Part shown: positions 8,247 to 9,092 of the stretch, one piece after another | Position numbering within the stretch: the first letter of the stretch is position 1 | Layout of the letters: each line of letters starts with the position of its first letter | NCBI GenBank assembly: GCA_025457805.1 | Contig: JALOTR010000070.1 | Location: 1-9,092, forward strand | Direction of reading: 5' to 3' | DNA length: 9,092 nucleotides | Source of the DNA: Akkermansiaceae bacterium | GTDB taxonomy: Bacteria > Verrucomicrobiota > Verrucomicrobiia > Verrucomicrobiales > Akkermansiaceae | Notes under the pieces: generated by a model | What the model saw: only the letters and a program-made list of their open reading frames with translations | What the model was told of the DNA's origin: nothing | The model's database searches: none | Position numbers and translations under genes: made by a program

Positions 8247-9016
8247 ACGTTCTTGAAGAGAAAGTTCGGCGGGTACGGATAGCTTCCAAAGATCGGTCGC
8301 TGTGCGCCAAACGAGCCCCATTTTCCGCCAGTGCCATCCTTCGACCAGATTATCTCGTTGACCATAACGAAACCAATGTTTCGAAGCAGGACAGCAAAGT
8401 CGGTCGCCAATGGGAAGGTCAGCAGGCCCTGGTCCGTATGCTGATTCACGTTGGCAGTAACGACACACATCTTCCGCCCAGGCATCAGTACTCGATAGCA
8501 CTCCTCGAAGACCGGCTTCATGTTCTCTAGGAAGGCAGCATAGTTGGCGATATTGCCAAGGTTATTCTTTCCCTGACCGTAGTTTGCTTTGTCCCAGTAG
8601 GGCGGGCTTGTCACCACTAGGCCAACGCTGTTGGACTCTAGGAAAGACATGTTACGGCTGTCCCCGTGCACTGCATCCAGCGCAACGAAGTCATCGGCGT
8701 GGCCGTTACGAAGTGAAGCGCACTCCTTCCGGATGATGTTCACATAGTCCGGGTTCTGATCAACACATACAGCTCGCCGTCCCAAAGGGATGGCTGCACG
8801 CGCCGTAGTTCCCGTTCCCCCAAAGGGATCGAGCACAGTCTCTCCGTAGAAGCTGAACAGCTTCGTCAGACGGTGCGGGATTTCAGGCGGGAATACAGCA
8901 GGGTGGTCTTCGCGGCCCTTATTGGCGATAGACCACACTGTCTTCGTATAGTCGCGCCATTCTTCCTTTGTAAGCTTACTCTTCTCCTTGATATCGGCGG
9001 ACACTTTTGGGCTCAT
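8186..9016 (-). CDS. Site-specific DNA methyltransferase (N4-cytosine/N6-adenine type, PF01555-like)
   Basis: It transfers a methyl group from S-adenosylmethionine to an exocyclic amino group in DNA. The start at 9016 (MSPKVSADIK) is chosen over 9076 because a purine-rich AAAGGAAAA precedes it and upstream residues look non-conserved. The 276-residue protein shows motif X (HPAVFPPEIPHRL, 38-50), motif I for SAM (LDPFGGTGTT, 62-71), the acidic motif II residue (VDQN, D86), catalytic motif IV (TSPPYW, 136-141), RVLMPG (motif V region), NEIIWSKD and a terminal EYILIFAK. SPPYW favours N4-cytosine, though N6-adenine cannot be excluded. Motif I precedes motif IV without a large recognition domain between them. 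The last eleven or so residues (STNSLRDSV) run into the junction and may not be native, so the C-terminus could be truncated. No nuclease gene is visible. Lower GC than the rest of the window fits horizontal origin. Confidence 0.9.
   Translation of the reverse strand: MSPKVSADIKEKSKLTKEEWRDYTKTVWSIANKGREDHPAVFPPEIPHRLTKLFSFYGETVLDPFGGTGTTARAAIPLGRRAVCVDQNPDYVNIIRKECASLRNGHADDFVALDAVHGDSRNMSFLESNSVGLVVTSPPYWDKANYGQGKNNLGNIANYAAFLENMKPVFEECYRVLMPGRKMCVVTANVNQHTDQGLLTFPLATDFAVLLRNIGFVMVNEIIWSKDGTGGKWGSFGAQRPIFGSYPYPPNFLFKNVHEYILIFAKPSTNSLRDSV
8216..8230. other. Probable recombination or assembly junction
   Basis: The rightward beta-helix frame keeps family-like sequence up to about LVDGFANI (8208-8231), and the leftward methyltransferase frame keeps family-like sequence down to YILIFAKP (8239-8216). 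The two overlap by only about 15 bases, so the breakpoint must lie here. GC content drops visibly to the right. I see no terminal inverted repeats, target duplication, tRNA end or transposase gene. It could be an insertion, a deletion or inversion end, or a chimeric contig join. Confidence 0.6.
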
Positions 9017-9092
9017 TTTGTTGTTTTCCTTTTGTTTTTCTTGAACGTGACGGCCGAAGAGGCGTGCACCTTGCATCGTTTCTGTGAACAGG
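9013..9092 (-). CDS. Possible C-terminal tail of an upstream gene overlapping the methyltransferase start
   Basis: In the third minus-strand frame, 25 codons are open from the window edge to a TGA at 9015-9013, which overlaps the methyltransferase ATG as ATGA. The residues end in a lysine-rich tail (VTFKKNKRKTTK). The overlap geometry is what one expects of a preceding gene translationally coupled to the methyltransferase. The fragment is too short to identify, and chance openness is quite possible. Confidence 0.3.
   Translation of the reverse strand, partial: CSQKRCKVHASSAVTFKKNKRKTTK
9026..9033 (-). promoter_or_regulatory. Ribosome binding site for the methyltransferase
   Basis: On the minus strand the sequence caaaaggaaaac lies about ten bases before the ATG at 9016. 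This is the clearest Shine-Dalgarno-like site in the window, and it decides the start in favour of 9016 over 9076. The + strand genes lack an equally good site, in keeping with a different origin. Confidence 0.55.

Noticed and set aside
8245..8252. Palindrome gaacgttc near the junction
   Set aside because: Only eight bases long and inside methyltransferase codons; there is no matching partner that would make it a mobile-element end or terminator.
8243..8530. Plus-strand open frame of 95 residues over the methyltransferase
   Set aside because: It is antisense to conserved methyltransferase motifs and has no signal or domain of its own.

Overview
The window most resembles a chromosome fragment from a Verrucomicrobiota-type bacterium (Luteolibacter-like is my best guess, from protein style alone). 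The grounds are very large secreted mosaic proteins, Sec signal peptides followed by EF-hand/thrombospondin-3-like calcium loops, a lectin-like LamG region, a C-terminal 'FYRLRMA'-type module, GC-rich coding DNA and weak Shine-Dalgarno signals. No rRNA, tRNA, CRISPR array or insertion sequence was seen.

Positions 2-8246 hold a tightly packed, co-directional block on the + strand. It starts with the C-terminal 1063 residues of a giant protein whose start lies outside the window (2-3193). This protein has an EF-hand loop, long helical/coiled-coil stretches around a hydrophobic segment, and a C-terminal beta module; the layout and some local sequence recall the C-terminal half of Tc-toxin A subunits. 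After 38 bases comes a 1181-residue secreted protein (3232-6777) with a signal peptide, paired calcium loops, a LamG-like region, four RTX nonapeptides, two Calx-beta-like domains and a C-terminal jelly-roll. Its stop overlaps (ATGA) the start of a SurA/PrsA-like parvulin lipoprotein (6774-7694). After 33 bases follows the start of a signal-peptide-bearing, FHA/autotransporter-like beta-helix protein (7728-8246). The simplest reading is an operon for large, calcium-binding cell-surface or secreted proteins plus a periplasmic folding factor.

Near 8216-8230 the character changes abruptly. The beta-helix gene is cut off after about 165 residues, and a DNA methyltransferase gene of visibly lower GC runs in the opposite direction (9016-8186), with its last conserved motif ending at the same place. 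A short reading frame at the window edge (9092-9013) overlaps the methyltransferase start by ATGA and may be the tail of an upstream partner gene. The junction is either a real insertion or rearrangement that broke the adhesin gene, or an assembly chimera; the sequence alone cannot decide.

There is no gene-free stretch longer than 300 bases.
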